Source: Chlorokybus atmophyticus
Lineage: Eukaryota > Streptophyta > Chlorokybophyceae > Chlorokybales > Chlorokybaceae
Direction: 5' to 3'
DNA length: 64,000 nucleotides
NCBI GenBank assembly: GCA_009103225.1
Contig: RHPI01003603.1
Coordinates: 23,480 to 87,479 of the forward strand
Shown here: piece after piece, positions 33,840 through 46,993 of the stretch
How the letters are laid out: every line of letters starts with the position of its first letter
How positions within the stretch are numbered: position 1 is the stretch's first letter
Notes under the pieces: generated by a model
Told to the model about the DNA's origin: nothing
Databases searched by the model: none
The model's input: the letters and a program-made list of their open reading frames with translations, nothing else
Program-made: the position numbers and the translations under genes

Positions 33840-34330
33840 ATGCATTGACAAGGTGCTCAAGGTGCATAACGTGCACAAGGTTATGAAAAAGCGCAATTAG
33901 CGAAATTGTTGTTAGGTATTCGCCCCTATCAACAGTGCCATTCTGAGTTGCCACTTTGTTGGATTCTCTTATGGTGCTCCAAGCATAGTGCTGATTGGCA
34001 AACATTGATTAGCCCAGAAATTGACAAAGGCTGTGCATTTTCAACATGGGCAAAGAGACGGTGCCAGCAGTACTTTTGTAGTTGGAAGCGCACTCCTGGC
34101 ATGAAGTTACACCATGAGCCTAACAAGAAAGGGTGGGGCGCAGCAGGTGCAGCTGTGCAAAGAGCACGAGTTGCGTGGGGCATTACGGCTCAACATATGC
34201 TGATGTTTCATGCACAATGTTCCACCTCATATGCATAAAAATGCTGGAATTCACGGAGCACCGGCCGCTTTGCGCAATTGCGCTTTTTCAAAGCTGCGCT
34301 TGTTGCACCTCAACTCCACTTCATGGTGCA
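33840..34330. mobile_element. Candidate non-autonomous inverted-repeat element (MITE-like)
   Basis: TGAAAAAGCGCAATT (33884-33898) is an exact inverted match to 34276-34290. Beyond this core the match continues imperfectly outward for about 25 bp on each side (AAGGTGCA... against GAGGTGCA...). The roughly 450-bp body has a 110-codon plus-strand open frame (33906-34238) of no known family. Target-site duplications were not resolved. Confidence 0.5.
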
Positions 34331-34614
34331 TGATGTAACCTAATGCTAGCCTATGTTCACATTTACATAATGCAAATAGCAGTGTGGTTTTCGTCCATGC
34401 TGTAATGTGCGCAATCCTTCACCAACTACACCCCTACTCAACCTCTGCCGACCGCCCTTCCCTAGTTTAGAGCACAAAGAGAGAGCTTGACAAAACAAGA
34501 GGTGGCAACATGAGCACCCGCAGAAGCGTGCGGTTCAGTCATGGCATGTTGATGCCTTCATTCAACCGTCGCCAGAAACTTGAGCCCTCTTTTTATCATG
34601 TGCACCTCATGTAC

Positions 34615-34655
<41 letters not shown>

Positions 34656-35122
34656 CCAAGTGCTGCTTACCGCAGCACCCCACACAAGAGACGCCGCCAG
34701 TTTCTTCTCAACCAACAAGCTCCAGCGCTCGCTCCAAGACGTTGCTCAGCTCAGCTCACTCAATCGACGCCCAAACACAACTACTGGCAGCATATCCTGT
34801 ACGGTACGTCCTGCTACAGCCACTGTACACTGAAGCCAAGTCGACCCCTAGCGCAAGGCTATAGAGGACCTACGCTCAGCCGCTCCTGCAAGCAAGCTGC
34901 TTGCAGGAGCGGGTAAGAACTCTGGCAAGTCGTGCTTGTCACATCATCGGTAAACTGGGCTGGTCTCTGGCGAGCCCCAACCTTCTACCACAATGACGCC
35001 CAACGTACTGCCCGACACTCATCGTTGGCGTTGTTTTGTTTGTGAACAATTTTGACCCCCAGCGCCGATCCATACCTGCAGTCCCAGAGCAGATCCATAC
35101 CTGACTCTGAACTGACAACGAC
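34331..35122. other. Mostly uncharacterised; one doubtful open frame with a GA microsatellite
   Basis: A plus-strand frame at 34510-34833 starts at ATG and runs through a (GA)n tract (about 34617-34652) that would encode an Arg-Glu repeat. The frame after the tract has ordinary composition. It could be a first exon, but no partner exon or family was found. Confidence 0.3.
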
Positions 35123-38100
35123 TCAAAGCATAAGAAGCGGTGCATGCCATGCGGTCGAATGCATCACCCATTCAATCCTCCCAAGCGCGCTCATCTGTTT
35201 GTTGCACATGTGAGACTCGTGCACGCAGGGCGTGAGACCCTGTTTGAAGCGCTCATCAATTGAAGAGCACTTGTATGCATTGTGATCGGTTGTGATTACT
35301 GATGTGCATTCAAGCTCCTCTGCCAGACTTGCGCTGGTGACTCTTAGGTTGCCATGCGCAAACAACAGCTGCTGCTGTAGCGTCTAATCAAAAGTTACAC
35401 TAACCATTGACATCAGCATTGCGTCTGCATGTCTGCGCAACCAATGGGTACCTCCACATTTATCTAATCAACCAACCTGTGTTGCAGCATCCCCGACAAA
35501 CCCCCATTGCACGCTTACACAAGACGACCGCGAGTCAAATTGCGCCCGCACTTTCACACGAGTGACAATGTCGTTCTTCCCTCCCTCTCGATCTCGACCG
35601 TTCTCCCCAACCTCATTGACCGACTTCACACACATGGGTGTTGTTGCCAACTTCACTGCTTGCAACCATGGGGAAGGTGCGTTTTCTGTGCAAAAACTAG
35701 TTTCAATGAACATGAACAATAGGTAGTCACATGTGTAGGGCCACATAGCAATCGGGTACCTGCAAGGGGTCCCATCGAGACTACATGTTTAGTGGTTGGG
35801 TCCAGGGAGTAGTCCAACCACAACACCAGTGCATGGCAGCAGCCTGAGATCCGGAACGGCACCTGTGAAATACAACCAATGAGCTTCTCGAGGCTTGGGT
35901 GTTCTAATCGATACTAGTTGTGTGCGTTGTCAATGCATGCACAGCCTTGTACAACTTGCATACCTCCATCGTCCCTTCCGCATCATGCACAGGCCCAGAC
36001 ACGTGCAATTGCAACAGATCAAACCTGTCCGTCAACTCCTGCAGCAAAGACAAGAGTGATGACCAGCAGCAAAGCACCCTGTGGCTTCTACATTAATCCA
36101 TCTTTCACCAAGTGCACACCTTATAGCCCGGGCCGCACTGCCAAGTCTGCCTTGCCAGATATGGCTCATCTCCCGCACTGATCAGCAATGAATCATCAGT
36201 TGATGTCAATGGCTCATAATCTGGTGTCGGTTGGGTGCCTAAAGCCCCGAGCACACGGTTTGCAATCGAGAGGTCAAAGCCTTGCACGCAAGCAAGCGGC
36301 GATCGCGTGCGCCAGAAGGCCTGTCGGGTAGTTGATTAAGTAGTTAGTGCTTAACCGAGTGACTTAGTGCTTCAAAAGTACACTGCAAAGGTGAGCGAAT
36401 CAGATACTGAGTGAGTTTTGGGTTAGCCAACAGAGGGCTCACCGGCATAGATACAGCAACACCACGTAATGTGGCCGTATATGGGGCAACGACTGGTTTT
36501 GCATCTCCAGTCATGGACATAAGTGACTGCAACGCTGATCTTTGGTACCTGTGATGACAACATCAAATCCCAACATTAACCTGGTTACAAAAGAATGGAA
36601 CGCACCACATCGCACCACAACACCACATGCTGCAAGCTCATGAAACTGCTTACCAGAACTGCAGATGATGCCAAGGCAAACCGCCTTCAGCAGCAAGGCA
36701 GTATGGCTCCGATAATACAGCCAGTTTTGACATAGGTTTTCCTTCAAAAACTTGGACCAACTTTGACACAGACTGTACAACCTGCACAGAGCTACTAACA
36801 TGGTCTCGGCCTGCGGATGCCGCCTCCAGCCCCAACCTCAACTGGTGCACTTGTGTTGACAAAGCCACCACATGGCACCGGTCACGTGTTACAGACATTG
36901 CCGCCACCGTTGCTGGACAAATCAGACCATCTCCCAGGCAGATGACACTGTCTATGACGTCTTCCGCTTGGAACTGGAAGCAAGCATACAATTAGCAGAA
37001 TCAGTGCAGCGCAGCAAACACACACACAAACAGGATTGTGTGAGAGTGTGAACATGCGAGCACACACGTGCATGCTCACACTCGGACACTCAATCTTGCG
37101 CAAGCCTCCTGTCACTTACCAAATCTCCAATCAAGCTCGTGTAAGCCTCCTGCCAGCTTCCAACATTCATCTCAGCAATGCGCTGCGGCGAGTTCCACCC
37201 GTGAACTCTACACTCTAAGTGTCGATCCACCATCGCTGCCACACGATCACTGTCTCCCATTCCAAACCTTATGTCAACATTGTTGTGATATGCCCACACC
37301 CGTGCTCGGAGCCCTTTGGCCAGGTGGATGAATCGGCCGCTCGCCAATGAAGGCAAGAGCTGCACACACTGCTTCCAGTGATCTATCCACTCATGGTGAT
37401 CACGGAAAGCATAGGACAGCGATGTAGATGAGGCTGATGTTGATACGTAACTTGGAGCTGTTGTGTAGATGACTGTTCCGGCTTTGTCAAGCTGCAGCTC
37501 AAACCTGAGCACATGTAATGATTCATGTCAGCCAGTGAGTCAACCAGTGATTCATTCGATCTATCTACCTCATAGCTTCATAGTAGGAAGGCTCATTTGC
37601 TCACGCACCAGTATATGACAGCGTGTGCAAAGCCGTCTTCAATTACATCCACGCCAATATTGACTGTACGGCCGTCCTCCAAATCGAGCACGCCCTCAGC
37701 GAAGTTAACATGTAAGACTGCAAATGGTGCCGTCAACTGCACCATCACTACCATCACAATTCAGAGCAATGCTATCAGCCTCAACATCATGCATGCCATG
37801 CACACCTGGCGGATGTCTTGCAGTCCATCAACATGCATCTCGAATGGTCTTGACGTTGTTGCATAATGGTCGCTGTGGCATGCATGACTCGCAAGATAGC
37901 CACTCTCCACCACCTGTTGAAGATTGTGCATGGGTGTGTGAGCGCATGTGAATGCAGTTGCGTATGCATGTGCGTGTCCATAGCAATCATTTGCCAAGCG
38001 ACAGCAGCATACGTTACTGCTGGCATGCGCGCACGCTCAACCGCGTGTATGCACGGGTGTGTGAGTAGGTGTCTCAGGTGCGTGATGTGCTTGTAATAGC

Positions 38101-39495
38101 AGAGGACATGCAAGTGCCATACAGAGCACTGGTGCAGTTTGCATGCGTGTGAGCACATGTATGCAAGTGCCATACAGAGATGTGCATCCTGCGTGCGTGT
38201 AGCAGTAGTACAGTACCACACGTATACCATATAGTGCAGTCAAACCTGGGCATAGATTGTCGCTGCATGTGGAATCACATTGGCACCCTGCCTCAGGAGC
38301 TCGGCTCGTGCATGGGCCACACTTGCAATGACACCTTCACCAAGGAGGAAGCTATCAAAGATCTCCATCACCTATTGGAACGTCAAATTCCTCACTTGTG
38401 ATGAGTACTAGCATATGGTTGCGTTGCTGATGGTAAACCTACCAATGCGTCTGCTTTATGTGATGTGGTCTGCTCTGTCGACCGTGCAGGGACAATGCCT
38501 ATGTCACGGCCAATAACAAATCCGTTATTGCTTACTATCCGCCTCGCCAGCGCGGCCATGGGCTTCAAGAGTTCATATGCCACCACACTGGGCTGGGAAG
38601 TGGTTGACAGCAGTGGGGAGGGTGTTATAGGCGTTGTTGAGGAGAGGACTCTTCTGGCTGCCAGCATTGCCAAAAGACCCGTTCCCGTGCTGTAGTGCAG
38701 ATACCAACGTGCGCACATCGTTTGCGGTCAGTACAGTAAACAAGATAATGACACAATGTTGCATGCAGATGGGATATTGGCTTACCCAATATCAATGACA
38801 TGGTCACCAGGTTGAATGTCAAGAGCAATGGCTTGCGCATAAGCTTCGTTGCGAATGTCATCATGTAACCTGCAGTTGATGAACCATAAGCATACCATCC
38901 ACGCACTGAGACAGCTACATGTGAGCTGCTCACATGCACGCACATGTCAAGGTATGCAGGGTTGCTGGCGATAAGGCTTTCGAGGCCAGTAGCATAGCTG
39001 TCGTCGGCCATTTTGTCATCGATGCCGTCATCGCCACCCACTTCATCAATTGGGACCCATTCGGGGAGGCCAGTTATTAAGTTTAGGCGCTGTAGAAGCA
39101 GGCGAGGAGGGCCCTGTCACCATGGATGGGATGTAAGCCCTTGGGTTAGCTACCTTGGTTCCTCTTATGTCGCAGTTCAGACATATGCAACCAACCAGGC
39201 TTGTTGAAGGCAGAGGCACTCAGCAGCACTGTGCATGTCAACGGCATGATGCGCATGCACACGATGCGCAAATCACCTGCAGCCCAACACGACAGTGCAC
39301 ATCTGTGTTTTGCTGCAAGTGACATGAAATGCATGATGTGGAGTTCAACGGGTATACACACTGTACCTTTGCCAGGACGTTGTCCTCCGCCTCCTCGACC
39401 AGCGCCGCTATCTCCCCGCCTGATGGCGGTGGTGAGATAGACAATGATGATGGCTGTTGAGTCTCTCTTGAAAGAGATTGTCGGGCTGCTTGCAT
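35123..39495 (-). CDS. PRMT7: Protein arginine N-methyltransferase 7
   Basis: Fifteen exons (-): 39495-39367, 39113-38944, 38869-38786, 38689-38443, 38371-38246, 37913-37806, 37736-37609, 37504-37120, 36973-36654, 36548-36443, 36320-36120, 36038-35964, 35862-35760, 35685-35477, 35383-35123. All phases close, giving 883 aa (plant and human PRMT7 are about 690-725). The first methyltransferase module has TGLPEWVPIDE, the SAM motif VIDIGTGTGLLAMLA, VVAYELLKPM and the double-E-like loop VMEIFDSFLLGEG. The second, degenerate module has LSEPYCLAAEGGLPWHHLQFW, RSPLACVQGFD and CHALVLWLDY. The two-module layout is diagnostic. PRMT7 monomethylates arginines on histones and RNA-binding proteins. Exon 1 is the least certain: it lacks homology and further upstream exons are possible. 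Confidence 0.9.
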
Positions 39496-40596
39496 GCTGC
39501 CCTTTATCACCTGGCACAAGTAAACCGTACACTATCTCGGAGATGGCAGAGACTGCAATGTATGCGACACTCATGTGGTATAAGCATCATGCAGAATCAA
39601 CCAGGAGAGGTGCGGCGTGCATTGCCTGAAGCTGTGCGTGACCCACCAAAACTACAGCATGAGCATGAGTGAGTACATTCACCACCAATGCTCGCACAAC
39701 TGGTGTCACTACATAGCCTCGACGCTGAACTAGCAGTGCTTAGTTCAATCTGAAGCCAAGAAACGAGTGCAGCATGCACTCGAAGAGCTGAGAAAGGAAA
39801 AGCAACAGCAAGCGCACAAAGCCATGCACCTGCTGCTGCTCTCGCTGCATAAGCGATTGAAACAACACACACACTGACAGACGAATGCAAAGCGTTGACT
39901 ACTGCGGCTTGCAACAGCCAGTCAGCACTGAACACAAGGCGTGCGAAACGTCCAGCGTGCACAAGCATGCATGTGTATGAGCTTGCAATGTGCTCGAGGC
40001 TCAGCTAACATTAATGGCGAACCCAGCCTCAACTTCATAAGACACCGTAACAACCACTCGCTGCATGCACACACGAGCCTTAGCCAGCAATGCATGCTAT
40101 CGCCAACTGCATTCGCTCACCAACACAAAGACGCTGCCGCTCACCAGCTCGCATGCTCAAGCGCCCGCTTCAGGCAGCCCGCTGTTGCGCCTCTCCAGCA
40201 ATGCACTCACAACGTCATTCCCACATCCTCACGAACACCGCCGCCTCCGCCGCCCACAACTGCTTTGCGGTTGACACCAGCAACAACAGGGACTATATTG
40301 CAAACGGCCACACCAGCAGTGCCATGGTGAGCTCGGAGCAGTAAGTGCGGCGTGGGCAGCGGCGGCGATGTCGGTGTAGATAGCGTTGGCGTTGCCTTCA
40401 GCGCCGCAGCATCTTGCGCTCGAAGCTGAGCTCAGCTGCAAGGCCAAAGACAAGCCAGGCTAAAATTGAGGTGAAACGTGAAAGCTGCAGCTGAGTGCTG
40501 CATGCTGCTGCGGAGGAGGCAGGCGGCGGCGGGGGTGAGAGTGTTGGGGCTGGGGAGGGGCTAGTTGCAGGGGTTGGTGTAGACTGGTTGGAAGGC
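39496..40596. promoter_or_regulatory. Intergenic region between divergent PRMT7 and KLHDC4-like genes
   Basis: About 1.1 kb separates the two start codons on opposite strands. It carries short GC-rich patches near 40230-40400. Open frames here (39597-39968 minus, 39941-40330 plus) overlap each other and lack family features. Confidence 0.45.
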
Positions 40597-43500
40597 ATGG
40601 GTAAGAAGGGAGGTAAGGCGAAGAAGCCCGGGAAAGGTCGGGAGAAGACGGAAAAGAAGACCGCCAAGAAGGAGGAGAAGCGAGCGAGGAAGGAGGATCT
40701 CAAAACCAAAGGCGATGAGGATGACATAGATGCTATCCTGGTAACAGCTGGCCTACTGCGAGGATGTACTTCAATTACTTCACTATCAAATCACTTGTCA
40801 TGCAGCAAGAGAGTGTTCGCAATTGCATGCTTACTTCACGTCATCATCTGCGTGCATTGTGCTGCTTGGCAAGCATGTCACGTTCGCAAGACAGCTGAAT
40901 TCAAACTGTGAGCAATTCAAGACGTACAGGCTTATTCTACGTGTTGTGACAATGCATAACAGTCTGCTGAGTGCACAGCCATGCAATCAAATAATCTGCC
41001 TTGGATTGCAAAACAAGAAGAAAACTGCGCAAATGCTGACCAGTGCACAACGCACACAGGCGAGCATCAAGAAGAAGGAGGCGGAACGCGTTGCTGTTGA
41101 CATTGAAGACAATGTGCCTGCACCCTCCCCGCGCTGTAACGCAACAGTAAGAGAAAGCCTGCATGAGATATGTATTGTCGGTACTGGTCATTCACGTTGC
41201 GTGTGAAACAGTTGACAGTGAACCCCATCAAGGACACAGAACTTGTGCTGTATGGCGGGGAATACTACAACGGTGACAAGGTACACGCTTGTTGTCAACG
41301 ATTGGGATGTGCATGAATAAGATTTGAACAAGCAAGATGTGTTGACAAACTTTAACACTCTTGTGGTGCTTACAGACGTATGTGTATGGCGACCTGTATG
41401 TGTATAGTATAGACAAAGGCACATGGAGAAAGGTATACACAAAGTTATCACACTACCGTCTCATTTTGGTTTTCTTATGGTGCGCTCATCTTCGTTCGCA
41501 TATGTGTGATGGCAGGTGTCAAGTCCCAGTAGCCCGCCGCCACGCAGCGGTCACCAAGCTGCTGCATGGAAGAGTTACCTCTTCATCTTTGGAGGGGAGT
41601 TCACGTCCCCAAATCAGGAACGTTTCCACCATTACAAGGTTGTGCACGCACGCACTCACATTCATTCACGCATGCGTGCGCGCACGCATGCGCACAGACA
41701 ATGTCTGGAGCATACTGACGAGAGTTGCTGCAGGACTTGTGGAGGTTGGATCTGAACACCTGGGCATGGGAAGAGCTCTCGCTTAAGAACGGGCCAACAC
41801 CGCGCTCGGGCCATCGGATGGCTTTGTACAAACATCAACTTTTCTGCTTTGGAGGCTTTTATGATGCGATGCGCGAGGCAAGTGTAGGGTGTACTCTTTT
41901 CTGCGCGAAGGGGAGCGAACTCTGTAGAGACAACCGCAATGTCTGTGCAGGTACGGTACTTCAACGACTTGTTTGTCCTCAACTTGGAGGACATGAAGTG
42001 GACCAAAGTTGAAAAGAAGCTCGGCGCGATATCGCCTTCACCACGCAGCGCTACGCAGCTGTTCACATGTGGGGACACGGTCGGTTAGCGTTTGTAGTTT
42101 ACTCGTGTCGCCACAACCTGCTTACCGTTAAGAACATAACCACACCGGAACCTTTGTGCTGTCAGCTTTACCTCTATGGCGGCTACTACAAGGACAGCGC
42201 AGTGCAGGCGAGCAGCGCAAAAGGCACCAATAGCAAGAACGCATCTGAAGCAAGCGACAAGGGAGTTGTGTACAGTGATGCTTGGAGTCTTGACCCGCGC
42301 ACGCTGGAGTGGGACAAGGTGCGTTTTGTGTTGCAATGCACATTCCATGCAGAGCAATCATGTCATGTAATTGTAGCTATTGACTGATTGGTCGACAGGT
42401 CAAACGCTTGGGGTCTCCTCCTGGTCCTCGTGCGGGCTTTACCATTGCAGGTGTGACAGCCACATTGTCTTCAGCAGCACATGCTCACCCAATTGCGTAG
42501 TTGGTGACAATGTTGCTTGCAGTGCACAAAACCAGAGCGATCCTCTTCGGGGGTGTGGTTGATGTTGACACGGGGGAGGACATCGAGTCTGTGTTCCAGA
42601 ATGAGATGTTTGCGTTCCAGGCTGATAATCGCAGATGGTGAGCTCACTGGTCATCAACATCGACGTCATGTCCTTGTGGCCCATGCAAATCTATGCACCT
42701 ATGCAGGTATCCATTTGCTCTGAGAAAGCAGAAGACAAAAACTCCTGCAGTTAAAGCTATCCCCATGAAGAAGCCAAACAAGCCTGTCTCAGATGATGAT
42801 GACAACAAAGAGGACAGCGATGTCGAAGTTGCCGGGGATAGGATGGATATTGCGGATGCTGAAGTTGATGACGGTGCGGCGCAGTTGCAAGCATTCAGGT
42901 CCTGTCATAACTGGTTGCATCGCTGATTGGCTAGTCTACTTGCTTGCAGACGTTGAAGTTGCTGCAAGCATGCAGAGTCAATCGCTGGTCGAGAACACCA
43001 ATGCCCCACAAACTGCAGCTCTGCCCGCCGACAATGTGGTAGAGCGTTGTGGTATCGTTGGTGCTGGCATGTTGTTGGCATACAAGTTGTTTTCCAAGCG
43101 ACAATTACACCAAGAAAGGAGACGCAATGCTGTTGTCGTTTGCAGGTTGCACCCTGCGGCCGCATGAATGCAAATGTGGTAGTAACAGGCAACAACCTGT
43201 ACTTGTATGGTGGCATCATGGAGATAGGATCACGTGAAGTGACACTCGACGACATGTGGCGATTGGACTTGAACAAGCTGGACGCTTGGCAGTGCATCAA
43301 CTCTGTATGTGTGTTGTGCACAAGTCTAGCTGCTTGAACCGCTTTACAAGCATGACACAGAACTACAACTACATGGTCTTCATGCAGGCAAGTGAGCGCA
43401 CAGACTGGGTAGAAAGTGAAGAGGAAGATGAGGACGAGGACGAGGACGATGACGAGGAGGACGATGATGACGAGGAGGACGAGGACGAGGAGGACGAGGA

Positions 43501-44317
43501 GGATGAGGATGAAGCAGATGGTAAGGAGGATAAGGACGCAAGAGTAGATCATCACGACGGCAATGAGGTAGATATATCAAAGATTTGCAAGTTTCACTTG
43601 CCTGCAACAGGATGCATGTTTTCACACCACTCTTGGACAGGCTGCACGCATGGCAGTTGAGAATGATGCAGAGGCCAGCGGGAGTGAGGGAGAAGGCGAA
43701 GCCAATGCACAAACTAAAGCCTCAGCTGCACGCGCACGAGGCGCAGCAGCACGTCGCAAAGGCATCAGGCAAGAAACTTCACTCACGACTGTCTACTAGC
43801 ATGCTTCTAGCAGCACTCGAGTGCTTGTTTGTGTCATTGCGCAGAGAGAAGCTAGAGAAGCTGCGCGCTGAGCTGGGCCTCGGAGATGTGTCGCGCACTC
43901 CACAAGCCGGCGAGACTTTGCGAGAGTTCTTCGTGCGCACAAGTCAACATTGGCAGGTTTGACAAGATTGGTTGACATCACAATGAACACGTGGTATGCC
44001 ACACCAAGCCCTAGCACATAAGCAAGCCTCACATGGTTGTTGCATGGCAACGCTGTCGTGCTTGATGCTGTCAATCACAGCAAGAGGTCTGCTGAGTATG
44101 CTTTTCGCAGCTGCAAGCGTATGAGATCACCTCGCACACGGGCAAGGCGCTGCGGCGCGACGGTTTTGAGCTGGCAGAGGCTCGATACCTAGAGCTGCGG
44201 CCTATACTGGACGAGGTTGAGAGGCTGGAGAAGGAGCAGGAGGAGGAAGAGAAGGAGGCAGAGAAGAGGCGGCATGAGCCAGGTAGCAAGGACAGCAAAC
44301 GCAAAGGGCGCAGGTAG
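40597..44317 (+). CDS. KLHDC4: Kelch-repeat protein, KLHDC4 family
   Basis: Seventeen exons (+): 40597-40740, 41060-41146, 41212-41280, 41376-41432, 41516-41638, 41734-41877, 41951-42079, 42166-42318, 42399-42450, 42523-42637, 42707-42873, 42950-43038, 43146-43304, 43388-43567, 43641-43768, 43845-43956, 44111-44317. Phases close at 704 aa. The Lys-rich start (MGKKGGKAKKPGKG) is the family signature. Kelch blades follow: ELVLYGGEYY, YLFIFGGEFTSPN, GHRMALYKHQLFCFGGF, LYLYGGYYKD, AILFGGVVD and NLYLYGGIMEIGSREVTLDD. Then come TDWVESEEE, a long acidic run, and a C-terminal helix region (LRRDGFELAEARYLELRPIL) shared with plant homologues. Human KLHDC4 is poorly characterised. Two introns have GC donors (after 41877 and after 43768). 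The junction at 42873/42950 is my least certain splice. Confidence 0.92.
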
Positions 44318-45042
44318 CTTATGTGTCATAGCACCAGACAGTAATCAAGGGAATGCCATGTTGATCATCTTGTGTACTTCATTGATGGTGTGAAGGCATT
44401 CGATGCGTGTGCTTGCACTGCTTGCTTGCTCTCAAAATGCATGTAGCTGTTGATGCTGCGAGTATGACCTAACGTTAAAACACATGTGGGGTAGGCATAC
44501 GAAGTATACTAATCTTGCCGCATCTCCTTCCATACTTATGCACTGCTTTTCTGTTGATTACCCAACCACCTTACGTTTATTTGATGTTGACGAACACTAA
44601 CAGTTGGCAAGGCAAGGCGTCAATGGCAGCCAAAAACAATGGTTAAGGTTTGGTAGAACACAAGTCCGCACAACTTGTGCACAACATGCCCCAAGGTGTT
44701 CCAAGGCTGTCAACCAGGTATACTAGCTATGGTACACCATGACAACGACAATATCGATAACGACGACGACACCCTTGTGCTGCGTTATGTAGCACAGTTG
44801 ACATGTGGGGCAGCATCTCAGGGAGCGCACACGACATGATGTGACAGCCTTGACGTAACAGCGGGTTTTCGTGCTGGACTGTGCAAGTAGTTGCATGCAT
44901 GCGTAATTACAATCACGTCACTACCTCTGTTGCAGAAGCCACGCCACCAGCAGAGGCGATGACGAAGCCAAGCCGCCCCTGTTGCGCAATTTCAGCCCAA
45001 ATACACAGCCAGTGTGCTACAGCTGTTCTGTAACAGGCGGCG
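44318..45042. other. Intergenic, no gene recognised
   Basis: This is the 3' flank of the KLHDC4-like gene and 5' flank of the F-box-type gene. It includes short CGA/ACA repeats near 44750-44770. No open frame of interest was seen. Confidence 0.6.
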
Positions 45043-46993
45043 ATGAAGGGCGGCTACTGGAGTCAACTGAACGCCGACATTCTAGAGTTGGTGCTGGAGC
45101 GTGCAGGATGGCGAGACGCTGTGGCCGCGTCTCAAGTCTGCCGGTAAGTCCAGCAGCAACAGCACACAGTGAGTTGCCGAGCTGCCACAGCGGCTGAGCA
45201 AGGGTGAGAGCGTGTGAGACTACTCGTCTGCTGTATGCAGAGTTGGTTGCATGTACATCCCTGCTGTGAGCGTTGCATGTGAATCAGATATCAGTTGCTC
45301 AGCTTGATCGGTGATGTGACTGCTGGCTGGAATGGTAGAGATGCAGTGTGATGGATTTGTGTCATACGCATGCACACACAACTGTCTGAGTCGGTATGGT
45401 TGGCTTGCTTCATCACCCAAGAACCAAGTGGGTTGTGCATAAGAACCAAATGTGTTTGCCTTTTCAGCTCGTTTGTGTGCTGTTCTATACAATGACTGCT
45501 GCCAAGCTACACATCGCTCACAGTATGCATTGCGAGATTGCATGAGCTTAGTACTGTTCCAAAGTTCTGTACTGGCAAGATGTTCAGTCAGCTGCAGGCC
45601 ATGACTTTTATTCGCTTTTGGTGTGCAAAGCTCACAACACTGCGTGCATCAGCAAACGAAATGACATGCCAATTTCTGTGCCAGGCACTGGAACACAGCA
45701 TCCAAGCATGACAACCTCTGGCGGAAATACTGTGAGAGAGAATATCCCATTTACACCAAGCGACAGCAACAAAGCCCTAGCTGGCTCGCTGATTGGCGCA
45801 CGGTCTTCCTTGCTGCGCATTCATTGTCTGGTGACATTGTGCAGCAGCGCAGACATCACCCAACAAAAAAATGTACTTTATATCCACGCAAATTGAAAGC
45901 AATACTGGACGTGTGCTTCTGTGGCGCTGACCGCGTAGTGTCGGCCCGCCTTGGTCGGGGTGGCGTGTGGGAGCTGCATGTGTGTGTGTGTGTGTGGAAC
46001 CTATTGGATGACAGCTGTGGAACCTATTGGATGACAGCTGTTCAAGCATTCCGTGTGGGTTGTTACCCAATAGAGAGGTCTTGGGACGACGAGAAGAGTC
46101 ACGGATCCCCTACGCCATGACCCGCCTGTACTGGAACGGGCAGCTGCTGTTTGTGGCTGTGGACCTTACCTACTTTAGATTGCAGCTTCCTGATAGCCAT
46201 GCCAACTACCGCTTGGAGGTGTGGGACATCGAGCGCGCTTCACGTTTAAGGAGTGTCACTACAACGGAGTTGGTGCTGGCTGTCTATGGCAAACAAACAC
46301 CGTGGTGTGCTGGAAAGGGAGGAGACTCCGGCTGTGGAGGACACATTTGGACCAGTACAAGGTGTTGCCAGCGCACTTTGTAAAAAAGTTGGTGACTACC
46401 CCCTCAAGCCATCTATCGGGCTGAATGCAGCTGATGAGAATGAGGTGGGCACACTTTACGAAGACGGTGTAATAGTTTTCAACACCGCCACCGATGACTG
46501 CGTTCATGAAGTGGATTATACTGATGCGATGCATCGTCATGGCGTCAGTGACCACTTGGTGCTGCTCCCCACAGCTTTGGCTGGGATCAATTGCATACCA
46601 AGTGATGACTCTCGGTGGCACCCTCCCAGCAAGTTTCATCTATGGTCCGAGACTGGCGTGAATAGTGTAACTTGCACTCACGAACTTGAGGCCTATGGCG
46701 CTCAAGCTGTTTGCAGAACCAGTGGACACATGTTGTTGTGTTGTTTTGGCGGAGAGAATGCGGCCGATGATGAGGATGAGCGGTTGGCAAAGACATGGCT
46801 GCTGTGCAATGGCGCTACAGCCAAAGTGCGTTGGTTGAGCCGTACGAAGGATGGTGGTGTTGTTAGGTCCACTTGGCTCCAACTAAACGCTCCAGAGACG
46901 GAAACTGTCGTATGCAAGTTTGCTATATATGCCAACCGCGTGTGCTTTCACAGCGTGAACGGCGGAAGTCTTGAAGTTATAGATGTAGTGTGA
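45043..46993 (+). CDS. F-box-type protein, gene structure unresolved
   Basis: Exon 1 (45043-45143) encodes an F-box-like start, with WSQLNADILELVLERAGWRD then VAASQVCR and a phase-2 donor. About 0.85 kb downstream, coding-like sequence resumes near 46016-46039. TRLYWNGQLLFVAVDL and ECHYNGVGAGCLW lie in different frames, and a long final stretch (about 46430-46993, in the frame of 46253-46993) ends SLEVIDVV. The tail could be a propeller-like or other substrate-binding region. Two consecutive acceptors are created by a 23-bp tandem duplication (45993-46038), and a frame change near 46225-46250 is unexplained. F-box proteins recruit substrates to SCF ubiquitin ligases. This may be a damaged gene, a sequence error, or more introns than I found. 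Confidence 0.5.

Noticed and set aside
33612-33896. Arg-Glu repeat protein on the minus strand
   Set aside because: Pure translation of the (CT)n tract with no supporting sequence around it.
39597-39968. 123-codon minus-strand frame upstream of PRMT7
   Set aside because: It cannot be joined in phase to the PRMT7 exons with good splice sites and has no family features. It was left as intergenic, although an additional 5' exon cannot be fully excluded.
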